Origin: Pagrus major
Taxonomy: Eukaryota > Chordata > Actinopteri > Spariformes > Sparidae
Reading direction: 5' to 3'
NCBI RefSeq assembly: GCF_040436345.1
Contig: NC_133218.1
Location: forward strand, 7,857,539-7,921,538
Length of the DNA stretch: 64,000 nucleotides
Shown here: in pieces, positions 36,695 through 49,800 of the stretch
Numbering within the stretch: position 1 is the first letter of the stretch
Layout: each line of letters opens with the position of its first letter
Program-made: the position numbers and the translations under genes
The notes under the pieces: generated by a model
What the model saw: the letters and a program-made list of their open reading frames with translations, nothing else
Told to the model about the DNA's origin: nothing
Databases searched by the model: none

Positions 36695-37309
36695 TTTCTT
36701 CTGTTGCATTCACTGTATGTGCATAAAAATAGTGACGCTGGCAACTACTCATGAAAACAGCCTAGAAGTGTGATTTTCAACCACGTTGTTCCCTAGGTTG
36801 TGCCAAAATGGAAGATAAAAACATTTTTATTCCCCGATGTAAATTTTTTTCTTTTCATTATTTCATGTATGGTAGATTTATTGTTACTTGAGGGCTGGAA
36901 GCGAGAATTCAACGGAGTTATTCAAATTTACGAGGATTTACAAAGCACTTGAAGGCAGCATGTTTCTAGTCTACCCACAATTCTGTGCAGGAAACCGAAC
37001 GGTCCATTCAGACAAAAGTGGGGGAAAATGACGTTAATAGCTTTATAAAATATGTATATATCTCATTGTATGCAATACAGAAAAAATATTCTGATATCTA
37101 CCAAATAAATATAAATACAATCCGTTAAACTCTACAAGCGAAGGTTGTATATGTACTTGTGAAAAGAATGTTGTTATGAGCACGGCGCCCCTCAAAACAA
37201 AAAGATTTTACTGGTGTGGTCTGGATTTCCAGCTCCTTCAATGTCACGTTTGTTGTGTCAAATAGCTAACTGTTTGATATCGAAATAGTTTTGTTTTAAC
37301 ACATGAAAC
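36695..37309. promoter_or_regulatory. Head-to-head promoter region of mrpl46 and mrps11
   Basis: The two start codons are 615 bp apart and diverge. The same divergent arrangement is known for the mammalian MRPL46/MRPS11 pair. The segment has no TATA box at a convincing distance. Visible motifs include TGACG near 36732 and 37029, and CCCACAATTCTGTGCAGG near 36975, a loose match to the ZNF143/SBS type. Transcription start sites cannot be placed from sequence alone. Confidence 0.6.
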
Positions 37310-40300
37310 ATGTATAAATTAAATTGTGTATTAGTTAGTTCTGTGAGTAACGCGTGTCGGCAGCTGGCTGTTTCCCTAAATGCAAATGGGAGCTCTCTGT
37401 AAGTGTTTCATGGGTCTGGTTTACTAGCATCGTACTTAGCTAACGGCTAACGTTAGTTCTGATAAAGTCAGCCTGCTGCATGCTGAGTGTTACATTGTGA
37501 CTTTACATAACTTCCTGATGACACTAGTGGTGATCATAGCAGGACCTAACATTGTTTTTTGATAATAAAAACCGGGTTTATAACGATAATGCTAATTATA
37601 TTTTGTTTGCCCAGTTGTGGAAGCAGTGGGCTGCAGCGAGCATTATGTACCAGTGCTGTCAGACTTCAGGAGACAGCAGCATCCAGCACAGAGTCTGAGA
37701 AAACCTCCAGAGACTTCAGGTCAGACAACCCAACACATGCATCTGTACATGTCTGTCCACTGACTAAAGCATTCTGAAGTATTTCTGGTATTTTTCCTTT
37801 AATTTATGTGTATACTCACTAAATATAAACACAAATCACTACAGTATAAATAATGTTGATGAGAAATTAACCCTAGTTTTAATCCCTCAGCCATTTTCCT
37901 CCGCTGCCTGGTCAGGACAGTCCACTGAGATGGGGAGGAAAGAAGTTTGAGGAGTTACCAATCCTTCATATTAAAGCCACATACAACAAGTAAGTGATAT
38001 CTGCAAGTAAAGCTGTCATTAAATACTCAATTGTTGGCATTTTGGAAAATTGAAACCTGTTTCCATGAGTTATATATTTGTGGAAATATCAATATTTTAG
38101 TCCATAATTCACTCAGTTAATTTTATTTTCCATATAATTTAGGTTAGGTCAGTGAAGTCTAGTGGGAAATTGTGGAGTGCAAGTTATAGCATCAATGAAT
38201 TCATAGATGTTTCTGCTGTGGCAAGTCAAAACAACAAAAACTGGCTTTTTATTTTTCCTACCTTCAAATTTATGAAAACCACAACTTCAGTTTTGTGCTT
38301 CCAGATGGACAGAGTGAAAAACGAAATAAGTTTTCTAACGTCACAACTCAGAAAAGGTCTTTAGTCCTCATTAGACGATGCATGGAAAAGTATTTATCAG
38401 TGTTGTTAGTGTGCCGCTGGAGAGCAGATTGTAACTTCCATCTATCACTTCAAGTAGAAACAGCTGCAAGTAATCAAACAGGAACATTACATTACATTTT
38501 CGAGGTAGTTATTATTAATAATCTTGTGGCGTGTAGTGGATGTCAAGTTGAGTAGAAAGTGATTTGTAGGAAAAGACTCCTGAACCAGAAGAAGCTGTTG
38601 GAAGTAAAGCAGACAACTTCACAACATTTTCATTAGCTGTTATGTGATGCAGTCAAACCAGCTATGTGGATCATATAACGCTTCATCAGCATGACAGTGT
38701 GTGGATAAAGATGTTTGACTCTTCGAAAACTGAGTGTTCCCATCATTTGTAAGCAAGTGACCCTGTGAACTGCCCGTCCTGTCCCAGCACACACATCCAG
38801 CTGACAGACAGCGCGGGACAGTCGGTGGTGAGGACGTCCTGCGGAACAGAAGGCTTCAAGAATATCAAGAAGTCGACTCCCATCGCTGCTCAGACTGCAG
38901 GCATCTCTGCTGCAGCGGTAAGTTCTACACCTGTGGCTTAATGCGAGAGATCAGGTTCAGTGTTTACCATCTGATACTCTCACCCTGTTACCAAAGCAGG
39001 ACGGGCATTTGTTTTAAATAAATGAATATTAGTGAAGGTCACATCCTGCTTCAACACAGTGTAACAACACTGATTTCTGAATATTAAATGTTTGTTTTAA
39101 GTAAGCTGCCCTCTCGAAGGACTGTGACAGAGTGCAGCAGTTGGTGTTAAGTGCTCATTTAGACTTTTTATTAGCCTGATTTATGAAGTCTGCTGGCTAA
39201 CAGGGGTAAGGTCACACTGATTCACAGTAAACACACTGAAGGAATGAAATGTTTTCATGGTGCTGTCGTAATCTTAGAATTATTTTAGTCTCTGATCTGC
39301 TGCTTTAGATGTTGTAGAGCAGAAAATGAAAATATGGTAAGTTTGTTTTTTTATTTAATAGCAGCTTTATCTCTAGAAATTTACCATTTGAAAAAAAGAG
39401 TAATTTTGGTCAACCTCTATGTCAAGTTCTTCTATTCCTCAGACAATGTACATAATCAATGAGCTACCTATCTATTGAGCTACCTAGCTTAGGCTATAAA
39501 ATTGAGAAAAGAAGTCAGTCACAAAGCCTGAGATTTTGGTGACTCCAAGACCAAAAGATATTCAGTTTACTATGACATTAGTAGGAGCACATCCTCACAA
39601 CTACAAAGCTGTAACGAGCATATCTGCCGTTAATTAATCGTTAAATAATCGTTTTAGCTCTTCAATTCATCACAATTAACATTAAGTCATAAGTCGCTGG
39701 TAAAACTTATATTATATTTCAGCTACTGTGGCCAACAGTCAAAGGTTGTTCCTGTTCTGTGTATGAGTTCTGTTAATGTAAATGAACTTCGATGACCTTC
39801 CTGTCATTTTTTACATTATTTAAAGAGGATGACTTAATAGTGTTCATGAAGTGCAGTGGAGATAACTGACAAAGCATTAACTACAGGAACGATTTGCGGC
39901 TGTTTTGACCTTTAACCTCTTAATCAGTCATTCTCCTAATGCTGGATTCTACCAAATGAAACCCAGTTGGCTGAACATGTAGCCATCAATCTTCTGTGTG
40001 TGTCTTCATCCGAACAGAAAGCCACAGCAAAGGGAGTGACGTTCGTCCGTGTCGTGGTCAGAGGTATTGGTCCTGGCCGTCTGGTGAGTGCAAGAAGAAA
40101 ACGTTTCCTTTGTGCATCATTGCCTTGTGATCCCATTTTCATTTATCCGTAGCTTCCCCCCTAATAGTCTGAAATTATAGTAAATCTCACAGGTCAACCA
40201 TTAGAAATGTTGTTGCTGTGGCAACTAGATCATTTCCATAGCTCATCCATTCATTTTTTTTTTCATTTAATGTAATTTTCTAGTCTATGAAATGTCGAAA

Positions 40301-40856
40301 AAAAGAATACAGTGCTCATTGCACTTTCCCAGTGTTCTGGGTCACGAAGCTTGTTTTGTCCAACAAACGGCAGATTAAAAGAGCAAAACCTCACATTTGA
40401 AAAGCTGGAACCTTGTTAATTTTGCTCAATGAAAAATGTCTTCATGGTTATTTGATGAGCAGAAGTGGCCACTTATTTTAAAGTTACAGTCTAGCATTTA
40501 AAAGTTTAGAAAGTATGGGCCCAGCAGGATATAAGGATGAAAACATGTTTTGCATTGTGTACTGCTGACCCTGCTCTGTGTGTCTATGTGTCTGTAACAG
40601 TGGCAGTGCACCTCAGATAGGCCTGTCACTGCATGAGGAAATTAATTTCAGTCTTTTTATAATGAGGATCATTTAAGGAGCCTCAGACATGTTGATCTGT
40701 TCCCATTAACTTTGTTAATGAATGAATGTGTTTTTCTCTGTCGTGCAGTCTGCAATCAAAGGCGTGACGATGGGAGGCCTGGAGGTGGTATCGATCACTG
40801 ACAACACCCCCGTGCCACACAATGGATGCCGCCCACGTAAAGCCAGAAGGACATGA
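37310..40856 (+). CDS. mrps11: Small ribosomal subunit protein uS11m, mitochondrial
   Basis: Component of the mitochondrial 28S subunit platform, uS11 family. Six coding exons were read by hand: 37310-37398, 37615-37719, 37891-37989, 38788-38917, 40018-40083 and 40749-40856. Phases 2, 2, 2, 0 and 0 close to 198 aa; human is 194. Exon 1 begins [20 protein letters not shown], a presequence-like stretch; its start was chosen because it is the only upstream ATG that joins exon 2 in frame without a stop. Conserved family blocks are [20 protein letters not shown] (exon 3), [20 protein letters not shown] then TAGISAAA (exon 4), [11 protein letters not shown] (exon 5), and [20 protein letters not shown] with RPRKARR (exon 6), typical of the uS11 rRNA-binding C terminus. 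It is transcribed away from mrpl46. Start codon confidence is about 0.75; the rest is near certain. Confidence 0.94.
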
Positions 40857-40912
40857 CCTCTGTGTACCAGAATGCACCGCAACAGGAGGAAGCTCTTGTG
40901 TTGTAATATGTT

Positions 40913-40918
40913 AATAAA
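40913..40918 (+). terminator. mrps11: mrps11 polyadenylation signal
   Basis: AATAAA, 56 bases past the mrps11 stop codon, followed by GTGTTTCATTGT, a GT-rich downstream element. It implies a very short 3' UTR. Confidence 0.85.
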
Positions 40919-40934
40919 GTGTTTCATTGTACCT

Positions 40935-41728
40935 TACATAATTCATTTGTGGAAATAATTGCAGATGGTGTTATTAATGAGCAGAGAACAGGTGTTTGAG
41001 TCCTCTGCTGCGACTTCTGACACATGAATAAATCTTCAGTCTGACTGCAGGCGCTCTGATGTTCATTAGTTGGCTGATGTTTGTAGAAACAGGCTGATGG
41101 CTCTGTGTGGGAAGAGAAACAGCACAAGGCTTCACTACCGTACACATGTTCTATTTTAACACTGGTAGCCATGGGGACTGAACCCTGTAACCTGGCAGCA
41201 ACACAACACATAGTCTGAAAGTGAACAGATGAAGCATATTCAATTTTCTTTATGAACAAAGTTCTCTTTCTATTTTACTTTAAGTACATTAGACAGCCAA
41301 ACATCTGTTGCACATGATATAAATACATTATTGTAAAGCTCTGAAGAAAAAGCTGGCATTTACACATCGGTCAAGTACAAGTCATGTTAAAATGGAAACA
41401 TTACATAGACAAACATGCACCAAACTGTTAACGAGTGGTGTGGAGTGTTTGAAAGAGAAAACTACCACTTCACCTATTAGTTATCAATACAACAGACTAT
41501 TACAGAACTTCATTGGTTTTCAGGTTTCTTTTGCTTTTCAGATCATATACATTATATTTGATATTCAGCGATGACAGTAAACACTAAATAACAATCAGTA
41601 AATGGTAAATGTATTGTTGATTAAACTAAACAGTTATTTTTCTCTTAATGAAATGCATTATAAACCCTTTATTAAGCAATTCTTAGTTGTAAAAGTTGCA
41701 AATGATGTTCATGAACCTTTACAATTGC
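40935..41728. other. Spacer downstream of mrps11
   Basis: AT-rich spacer between the convergent mrps11 and pdpr genes. No gene or repeat end was recognised. Confidence 0.45.
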
Positions 41729-42077
41729 TTAAGGGTGCAATATGTAAGAATTGGCCGCTTGTTGAATTCACACCTAAAATCAACGGGCATATCACTTGAG
41801 TAGCAGCTAACTGCTGCTAACTGTGGCTGCTGTTAGCTAGTTAGCTCATTTAGCTGCGCATCTAGTAGTCCAGACTCGGAGCTTTACACCACTAGGACAG
41901 GAATGTTGGACCGCAACGGGATGGTTAGCATGCTAACTTCAGTAGATATATCTGCAACTCAAGAAAAAGACGTCATAATAAAACTGTTATTTCTTCATTC
42001 CATTGATAATTTTAGTTTATTAACTAAATTAATTTTTGAATGTTTTAAACTAAAATTCCTACATATTGCACCTTTAA
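41729..42077. repeat. Family A palindromic-end MITE, copy 3
   Basis: TTAA-bounded 349 bp element. The left end GGGTGCAATATGTAAGAATT and the right end ATTCCTACATATTGCACCT are inverted partners. The interior has GCTAACTGCTGCTAACTG, GCTAGTTAGCTCATTTAGC and TTAGCATGCTAAC, as in the copies at 104 and 5823. Confidence 0.8.
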
Positions 42078-42846
42078 TAACTGGTATATAACACATTCCA
42101 TTGGTTAACTGAACTACTAACTGTTAATTTCCCATTTTTTCCTAATGTTTATTATAAAGTGTAACTGATTTTTTTTAACCTTTGAAAATCAAGAAAACTG
42201 TCAGATTCCAAATATCTGAAATAACACAGAAACCATGTGATCACCACAAACAATAGGAGTAGTAACAGCAGGCTCAGGCTGCCCTGGTTTAGTGCAAATA
42301 CTTGTGGCCGATTCCCTTCAGTCACTCACTCAACAATGTAGTCGGACAGTTGAATAACAAACAGCTGAAATGATCTAAAGGGTCATGTGATCAGTGTCAA
42401 CACAGCAGTTTGTGTCTTTCAGTCACCTGCACACAGAATCCAGAGGTGTCCTCACCACACAGTTAATTATCTGCTATTAATGGGGCCTTATTTATACAAT
42501 ACTGATATGAAAGAAATTAACAGAATGAGATAAGTCAGAAAAAATGTTGCTTGTTGTGTAAATGAGACCCCAAAAGTTAATCACATATAGCCAAAGCAAA
42601 GGTATCACTGGTGCCACAGTAGCAGGAGGTCAGGACACAGCACTGAAGCGGACTGATACAAAGAGTGACAATGATTCACTGCGCTCCAACATGCAAATAC
42701 TTCACTTATTTTTTGTGCCTTTTTACAAACACAACACACAAAAAGAGAAATTAGCCCTTTGTTGTACGTTTGAGATGGGCTCCATGTACATCATTTATAG
42801 TGGAAAAGCCTGAGATGTAAGCAAACTAATCAAAAGCTGAATCAGA

Positions 42847-43313
42847 TTAAAGGGTAAGTTCACCCAAAAATGGAAATTCAGTCATTGAAGTCAGGGACGT
42901 TTCATTGTCCAAAAAACATTTCTGGAGCTTCACAGCAAAAACACTGAAAGAACGCATAAAATGTGTCTATACAGTTTGTCCAGTGTAACTCAAGTCTCCA
43001 GAAGCCCTGAGAATCCAAATTGATTTGAAAATTATTATTTACACCTTTTTAAAGCCAAAATCTTCACTGTTGCTGCTAAGCTAAAAGTGTTAACATGCAG
43101 CCTGTCTGAAATGAGTGAATAAATAATGTCTTTTCAAATCAATTTGCAATCTCAGGGTTTCCGCAGGTTTGGATTATGCTGGGCGAGCTGTATAGAGACA
43201 TTTTGAAGCTCCAGAAATGTTTTGTTAACTACAAAACTTCCCCTGACTTTCCATCTGCATGGGGCTGAGTAAATAATGACTGAATTTTAATTTTTGCATA
43301 ACTGTTCTTTTAA
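42847..43313. repeat. Family B MITE, copy 2
   Basis: TTAA-bounded 467 bp element with left end AGGGTAAGTTCACCCAAAAA. The right end is more diverged. An inner inverted repeat around ACATTTCTGGAGCTTCACAG and TTGAAGCTCCAGAAATGTTT is well preserved. It lacks the insertion present in the copy at 27108. Confidence 0.75.
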
Positions 43314-44165
43314 AACAAGTGTTAACAAGTACGATTTGGTGAAACTTTCCATATTCCTATTTTGTGTGCAATTGTAAAGACTGCAGTTTTCTCCCCTTTC
43401 AGAGATAAAAGTGCTTCAGACGGGCCTGAAACAGACTGAATTGATGCTGCTGAGAATTCCCTGCTCTTGAGATCAGAGGATTTCAAGTAGGGAAATAGGG
43501 AGATAAAAGAAAATCTGTCTGTCACTGGGAGTGGGTTCCCTGCTGTGGCTGTCTTTTTGTTTACATTTGAGGATATTCCACCCTCCTCCAGAAGCACACA
43601 CAATCACTCCAATATTTCTCAATGCCAGAGATAAGACTGAGTAAAATAATCTACATTCATGTATTGCAACTCTGACTGCAACGACGTCAGAAAACTATAA
43701 GTAGTGTGGCAAATCTTAAAGTATGGAGGTAACAGCAATACAGAGAGATATCTACACAATGTATCTATATTCTTTATCACTTGTCTAGATTGTTTTGCAC
43801 CTCAAAATCTGTAAGGCGTTCAGTTTTTAGGTTCCCAGCAGTTTGATGCAGAGCCTTGTGACAACACAGAGCTCACACACTAACTCAACACTCAGGTGTC
43901 AAATGTTTGACGGCTGGATGAGTTAGTTACACTTTTAACTGCCACTTTTATCAGAACATAGTTCCTCACAGCCTCCCTACCACCTCCATACCTCTTCCTG
44001 ACTTTTGACCCGTGAAGGGGACATGAGACTAAAGGACCAAATCACTTGATAAATGTGTATCAATATACATAGTAAAGATGATTCATAGAGCTGATAAAAC
44101 TTGAAAAAATGTGCAGTACTGAAAATAGAGATTTTATACACACTAGCTATACAAAAATACATTGC
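43314..44165. other. Spacer between mrps11 and pdpr 3' ends
   Basis: No coding or RNA feature recognised. The minus-strand open frame near 43322-43603 has no family resemblance and no splice support. Confidence 0.4.
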
Positions 44166-44171
44166 TTTATT
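44166..44171 (-). terminator. pdpr: Candidate pdpr polyadenylation signal
   Basis: AATAAA on the minus strand about 1.19 kb past the pdpr stop codon. A variant ATTAAA at 44651-44656 is an alternative nearer site. The choice between them needs transcript data. Confidence 0.4.
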
Positions 44172-45355
44172 TCAAATCCAAATGAAGTCCTTCCTTTACA
44201 CAAACATGGGAACTACTATGGATCAAGCAAAAATCTAATAGCCAATCTAAGATATTGTGGACTCTGGGAGTACAGGTCCAGTCGCAGCTTTCCCTCATCT
44301 GTGGTTCACCGAACATCAACCACACATTCAGCAACACATCAGCAAAACAAAACTTGAGCATCAAAAGAGCAACGCTGCTTCAAAACAACCACAAAACATA
44401 AATAACAGCTCGGATTATTTTACGTAAATACATAACCACAAGCTCGACAACACAGGACAGCTGAAAATTTATGATAGCCAAGGCGAAAAAAGGTCATTTT
44501 GCTTCAATCTGAGGCTTTTAGGCCAATCTGTGAAGCCTTTTCAACACAACCGGAGGATAATGGGCGGCACACAACACAACAGTTAACTAATGATTATATC
44601 AGGCTTCCCGATTCTTTCCCAGGCCTTTTTTCCCTGGACTGAGAAGGATATTTAATTAACTGATAACCCTTCATTGTTCAGGATAATGTAGTGGGGATGA
44701 TAGTAGTAGTAGACAGTATAAAGTATCTGAATTAGGCCACATCACATCACTCATATTCTTTACAGCAGCAAATTTACAATTTGTAAAGGACAATAAAGTC
44801 AACAGCTACATTGACTGTGTAGGCATTTGCACATCAGCACTGAATGACAATTCTTCCAAACTCTTCCAGACTGTGCAGTGTCGAAACGTTACAGTGACTG
44901 GAACACTACCGGAGAAGATTGTCGGTCAAAATCCCTTCTGGATGGTTTAAAGTGAACAAAGTGAAAGAGTCTACAACACATATAGTTGATGTTGCCTTGA
45001 CAAAGGCACTTAACTGCAGGCTGTCTGTACATCAGCCGTTCAGACTGTGTGGGCTGTGTTTGAGTGTGAGGGCTAAAGAAGAACTGCAGAACTTGACGAC
45101 ACAGGAGCTCTGTTTTTGATACAGCACAAGCTTTTGGTGCCTCTTAAATATTGCACTTTGAAAGAGGGAGATGCAGTGTGGAAGTTAAATATCAGAGGGA
45201 CAGGGAGTGATTGTGCATACAGCCCTCAGATTAGGAGCGAGAAAAGGGACAATAGGTTGGCACCGCGAGGTAAGTGCAGGAGTGGATTTGGTGAACTGAA
45301 GGAGTGTCATTGAAGCCTCAACTGAGGCAAAGGCAAGGCCTTCCATTAGCCCACA

Positions 45356-46782
45356 TTACTTCCCCTGGAGGTTGCTGAGCTCCATTTCGTCCTTGCGTCG
45401 TTTCTGCTGGGTGAAGAGGGAGCTGAAAGGGTAGAGTTTGGCTTTGGCTGGGTAGCGCTGGCCAGCAATGTCCACCTCGTAGTCCCCACGGTTGATGAAG
45501 TCTGGGGTGATGGGTGTGGGGAGTCCATCTGGGCCTGGCGGCGGAGATACAAAACCAAGGCAGACGTGGCGCTCCAGGGTGTAGCTGTAGGCGCTGCTGG
45601 TGGTCGCCCCGGCTAGCTGACCGTTACAGTAGATGGGCTCGCCCCACCATGGCCACAGGTCCAACTCAGTGTCATGGTCCTCTAGAACCAGCATGACGAA
45701 CCGCCGAGAGACTCCGTCCTGACGCTGCTGCATCAGGGCCTCACGACCGAGGAAATCTGTGTCCTGGTAGAGGGAGAGAGAAGACAGGAGAGAGAGTGAG
45801 AGAGAGAAAAAGGCAAAAGTAGCGCAAAGGAGAAAGTAAAAGATGAGAGAGAGCAGTATCAGATGTTATGGGACATTGCTCTGTTTGAAACAACAGTAAA
45901 CAGCTTCTCATTTCATACATTTTTTTTGATTACAAGCCTGGCAGCAAAGACACAGAATCAGCTGATGACCACTCAACTGAAAGCAATCTGTGAAACCAAT
46001 TCTACACTGAGGTCCATTCATGAATATTGTGCTGACATTATTGCTGTGGCAGCAGACAGCACCTGATGCTCCACTGTTTCATAAATGAACTAAACTTCAC
46101 TGCTGCTGGTGTAAAATACCACCTGTTACGCCTGCAGGTGCAGTTTGGTGATCATTTCCCAGCAAAGACTATAACACAGATGTTTAAGAGTTTAGCAAAG
46201 CAGATGACATTGTACCTTTTATCATTCTGAAATTGTTCCCTAATCTTGCAAAAAAGCTTTATGTAAATCTCCTCTTGACTAAAATTAGCTTGGTAACAGC
46301 AACAAGCCGCTGTTATGTGACACAAAACGAGAACGCAGCAGTCAGAATCCACATTGTTATCACACAGTTTGATGTGGCGGAACAGACCTTGTCAAACTTC
46401 ACCCTGAACTCCCGTCCACATTCCAGCGGCGTGGTGAAGGTATCGAGGTCCTGACCCCAGAAGGCAAAGAATTTCTCTATGCGTAAGCTGCGCAGAGCGT
46501 AGTACCCTGCATTACGAATCCCATACTTCTGACCCACTGACATCACCTCGTTGTACACATGCAGAGCATACTGTGGAGAGCAGAGGAGAATACAGAAATG
46601 AGACGAATTGCACTGTATAATTATAGCATTTTCTAAAAGCTTGACTTTATTAATCATCCAGTGGAATGGTGACAAGATGTGAACTCACCTCTATAGGTAT
46701 GTAGAGCATGAAACCTGGCTCCCCAGTGTGAGTCATACTCATTACTCTGATCCCGTTAGCGTAGCCAACACTCATCTCCTGT

Positions 46783-46877
<95 letters not shown>

Positions 46878-49800
46878 CAATGTGGGAATAATAACTAGGT
46901 ATAAACAGTTACTTGTGCTACTGTTAACGACACTTTCATTACTACAAGCATTGGTGCAACCTTAAATACTGCTGCTGCTAATACTCAGCTACTTCAACAA
47001 TTAATATTACAATATTACATATTATCATTAGCATTTGTTTCCTACCTTACAGAACATGGAGGGGAAGTGGTCAGGTGTCATGGAAACATATGACAGCTCA
47101 GCCAGAACGTCCATTGCACGAGGTCCAATCAGATTTAAAGCTGTGGGTAAAGGATCAGACTTATAAAGATATCAGAAAGACCTGTTAAGTTCAGCCCAGG
47201 ACTGACACTTTCACCTGAAAGGTTTCCTGACTAAGTTCACAATTAATAAAGAAACTCATATAACTTTGTAAGAAATGAATATCAATTGAAATATGAAAAG
47301 AATATTAGAATCATTACAGTAAAGACATACTGTTTAATGTCATGGGTAAGTTTTGGGATAGAGATCCTCAGCTGGTGTTTTATCATGTACAAAGATAGAA
47401 TGAAAGTGGTGCTCACACTGCAGACAGTTAATGTGATTAAACTACAAATACAAATTATATTTTGGACAGTAATTAACCACATTCTTGGTCCCCCGAGTGT
47501 CTGATTTTGCCAACACCAAACCCAAAATGAGGTCAATTTAAAAAATGGGTTAAGAGAGGAGAGAGGATGTGAGATGCTGGTGCTTTTCCATTCTTTAATA
47601 TTGAGTAGACACTAGATGGCGACATCACTGCAGAATCTCAACAACGGTGCTGTGCGCTTACCAGTATACTTCCAGCTGACATCCTCTAGGTGAAGGTGTG
47701 GGTCACTGGGCATGTGTTTCTTTATCCAGGACCAACAGTGGACCTGCTGGTCTGTCGGAGAGATGATGAAGAAGCTGGAGAGGCGACAAACATGTGAGTT
47801 GGTTTTTATGGTCAGCTGCATGTTAGTAGTGTAATTGTCTGGGTGTCACAAACCTGTTCTTGCTGAGGCGGACCACGCTGCAGTCATTCTCGTAGCCTCC
47901 CCTCTCATTCAGCATGCCGGTGTGGACGATATGTCCAACAGGGACATCCAGGTCGTTGGCACACAAATGTTGCAGCAGGTCCAGGGCCTGGTCCTTCGTT
48001 GACTAGGACATCAGGACAGACCAAAAGGTTTTACTTAAATTACTTTACCGCCGTGGATGCATTACACATCGACTGGACTTCAACATTCCAAAAAGCAGAA
48101 TGCACAACTGTTGCATCAGTTACTACAAGTTGACTAAGAATTGCATCATGTGCCATTTTAAAGACTTTTAAAGACTTCTACACTCTGGCTGATGGAAAAC
48201 ACATGCCGACTCACTGGGTCACAAAGAGGAGCAATATATGTTTAGATGTCTGAGCCCTCAGAAGGAAGTACAGCGGCAGTTTTCTTTCCTATGGGATCAG
48301 AGCTGATTAAGCCTTATAAGTTGTTATTGGACTTACAGTCAGTTCGAACTTGGTGAAGGACGACATGTCGATGACACAGACAGCCTCTTTGCAGCATTTC
48401 ACTTCTGCTCCAACAATGTCAAACCAGTCAGGCTTGTAGAAGGTCTTACTCTGGTCCAGAGACAGCAGATCTATACACACAGGCAGAGAAAATATAGGGT
48501 TGTGTGCCATGAAGCATTGAGGATACACAACCAAACTACACCAGGTCATTTCAGCTGTGTTAGCAGAGAGTGGGGCATTGTGACTTTCAAACCTATACTC
48601 TAGAAAATAGAAAACAAAAATAAACTGCCCTAGAGAGCCCATTTTAGGTTTGTCACATCCAACCACAGGAAAATACAGTAGAACTTGTCAGTGTGCTACT
48701 TTGATATGCAGTCCTAATCCAGTCATTTCATCACAGGCAAACAGCATTTTTGACTATAACTAGTTTAAGGTATCAATTTTAATAAAAGTGATCCTCAGTC
48801 ATGTTTTCAAGTCTATGGTGATTTATTTAATTTGAAAGTCATTTGGATTCTTACTGAAGACTTCAATATAAAGAGAATGCAGCGTGTTACTAGTGACTAC
48901 CTTTCCCTGGAGGAACAAAGTATTTGGGCCTTTCAAAACCATGTTTCTCCATCCAGCGGGCTCCCTGGGTGTCGAGACGGTCGTACAGAGGGCTGGTCCG
49001 CAGTTGTCGCCCAGTCTGAAAGTCCCAGCGAGGAACCTTCAGTTCGTACAGCAGAGCTGGACACAAACACATTGTACGCACAAATATAATTATACCTAAT
49101 TCTGTTATTTAACTACCTTTAAGGTGTTGGAAACTGGGGATTGTTATTAACTGTAACAAGAGTTCAATACTCACGCACAACTTCCATTACTCTGTGTCGC
49201 AGGAAGGTTCGGCTGCTCTGCAAGTTGCCAAAGCGTTTGACATCCAGCGGCCACACATTGGCTGTGGGGTAGCCGTAGGTCATCCACTCCGCCAGGTACC
49301 TAGATACCAAAACACACAAAATGCCATTTGTGCTTCAGTGTAATGCAATCAAAACATATTCTGCTCACAATGCTGATGACTTTGTAAACTGATGCTGAAT
49401 TATTTTCTGAGTAAAAGATATTTCAGTTGCCCGCCTTATAAATGTATAAGTTGTACAATGCAGTGCAGTCTAGTCTTCAAAACCACTTGGTAAAGTTTGT
49501 CTTCACAAATACAGTAGGCTATCCTCGAGCAAACACACTTATACTCATGCTTACTTGCCAGCTCCTCCAGCGAGGGCCAGGCCAGAGGAGTTCATCCCTG
49601 CCAGCACGTAGTAGCCAGAGACACCTGGCGTCTCTCCCATCAGGCAACGCATATCAGGGGTGAAGGACTCAGGACAGTTGACTAGCTGAAGGATCTCAGC
49701 TGACTCCAGACCGGGCATCCTCCTCAACAAGGCACTCAGCATTGGCTCTGGAGGTAGAAGACAGTAAGGTTGCTATACAATCTCGCTAAAGGAACTCTCT

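Noticed and set aside
37343-37348. Alternative donor GTGAGT within mrps11 exon 1
   Set aside because: It leaves phase 0, which puts exon 2 out of frame. The donor at 37399 gives phase 2 and an open frame.
37381-37398. Downstream ATGs in mrps11 exon 1 as start codons
   Set aside because: They join exon 2 in a frame that reaches a stop within exon 2, losing all conserved uS11 sequence.
46650-46880. Minus-strand open frame containing a long Cys-Val repeat
   Set aside because: It is the (TG)n microsatellite translated together with pdpr exon 15; only the exon part is coding.
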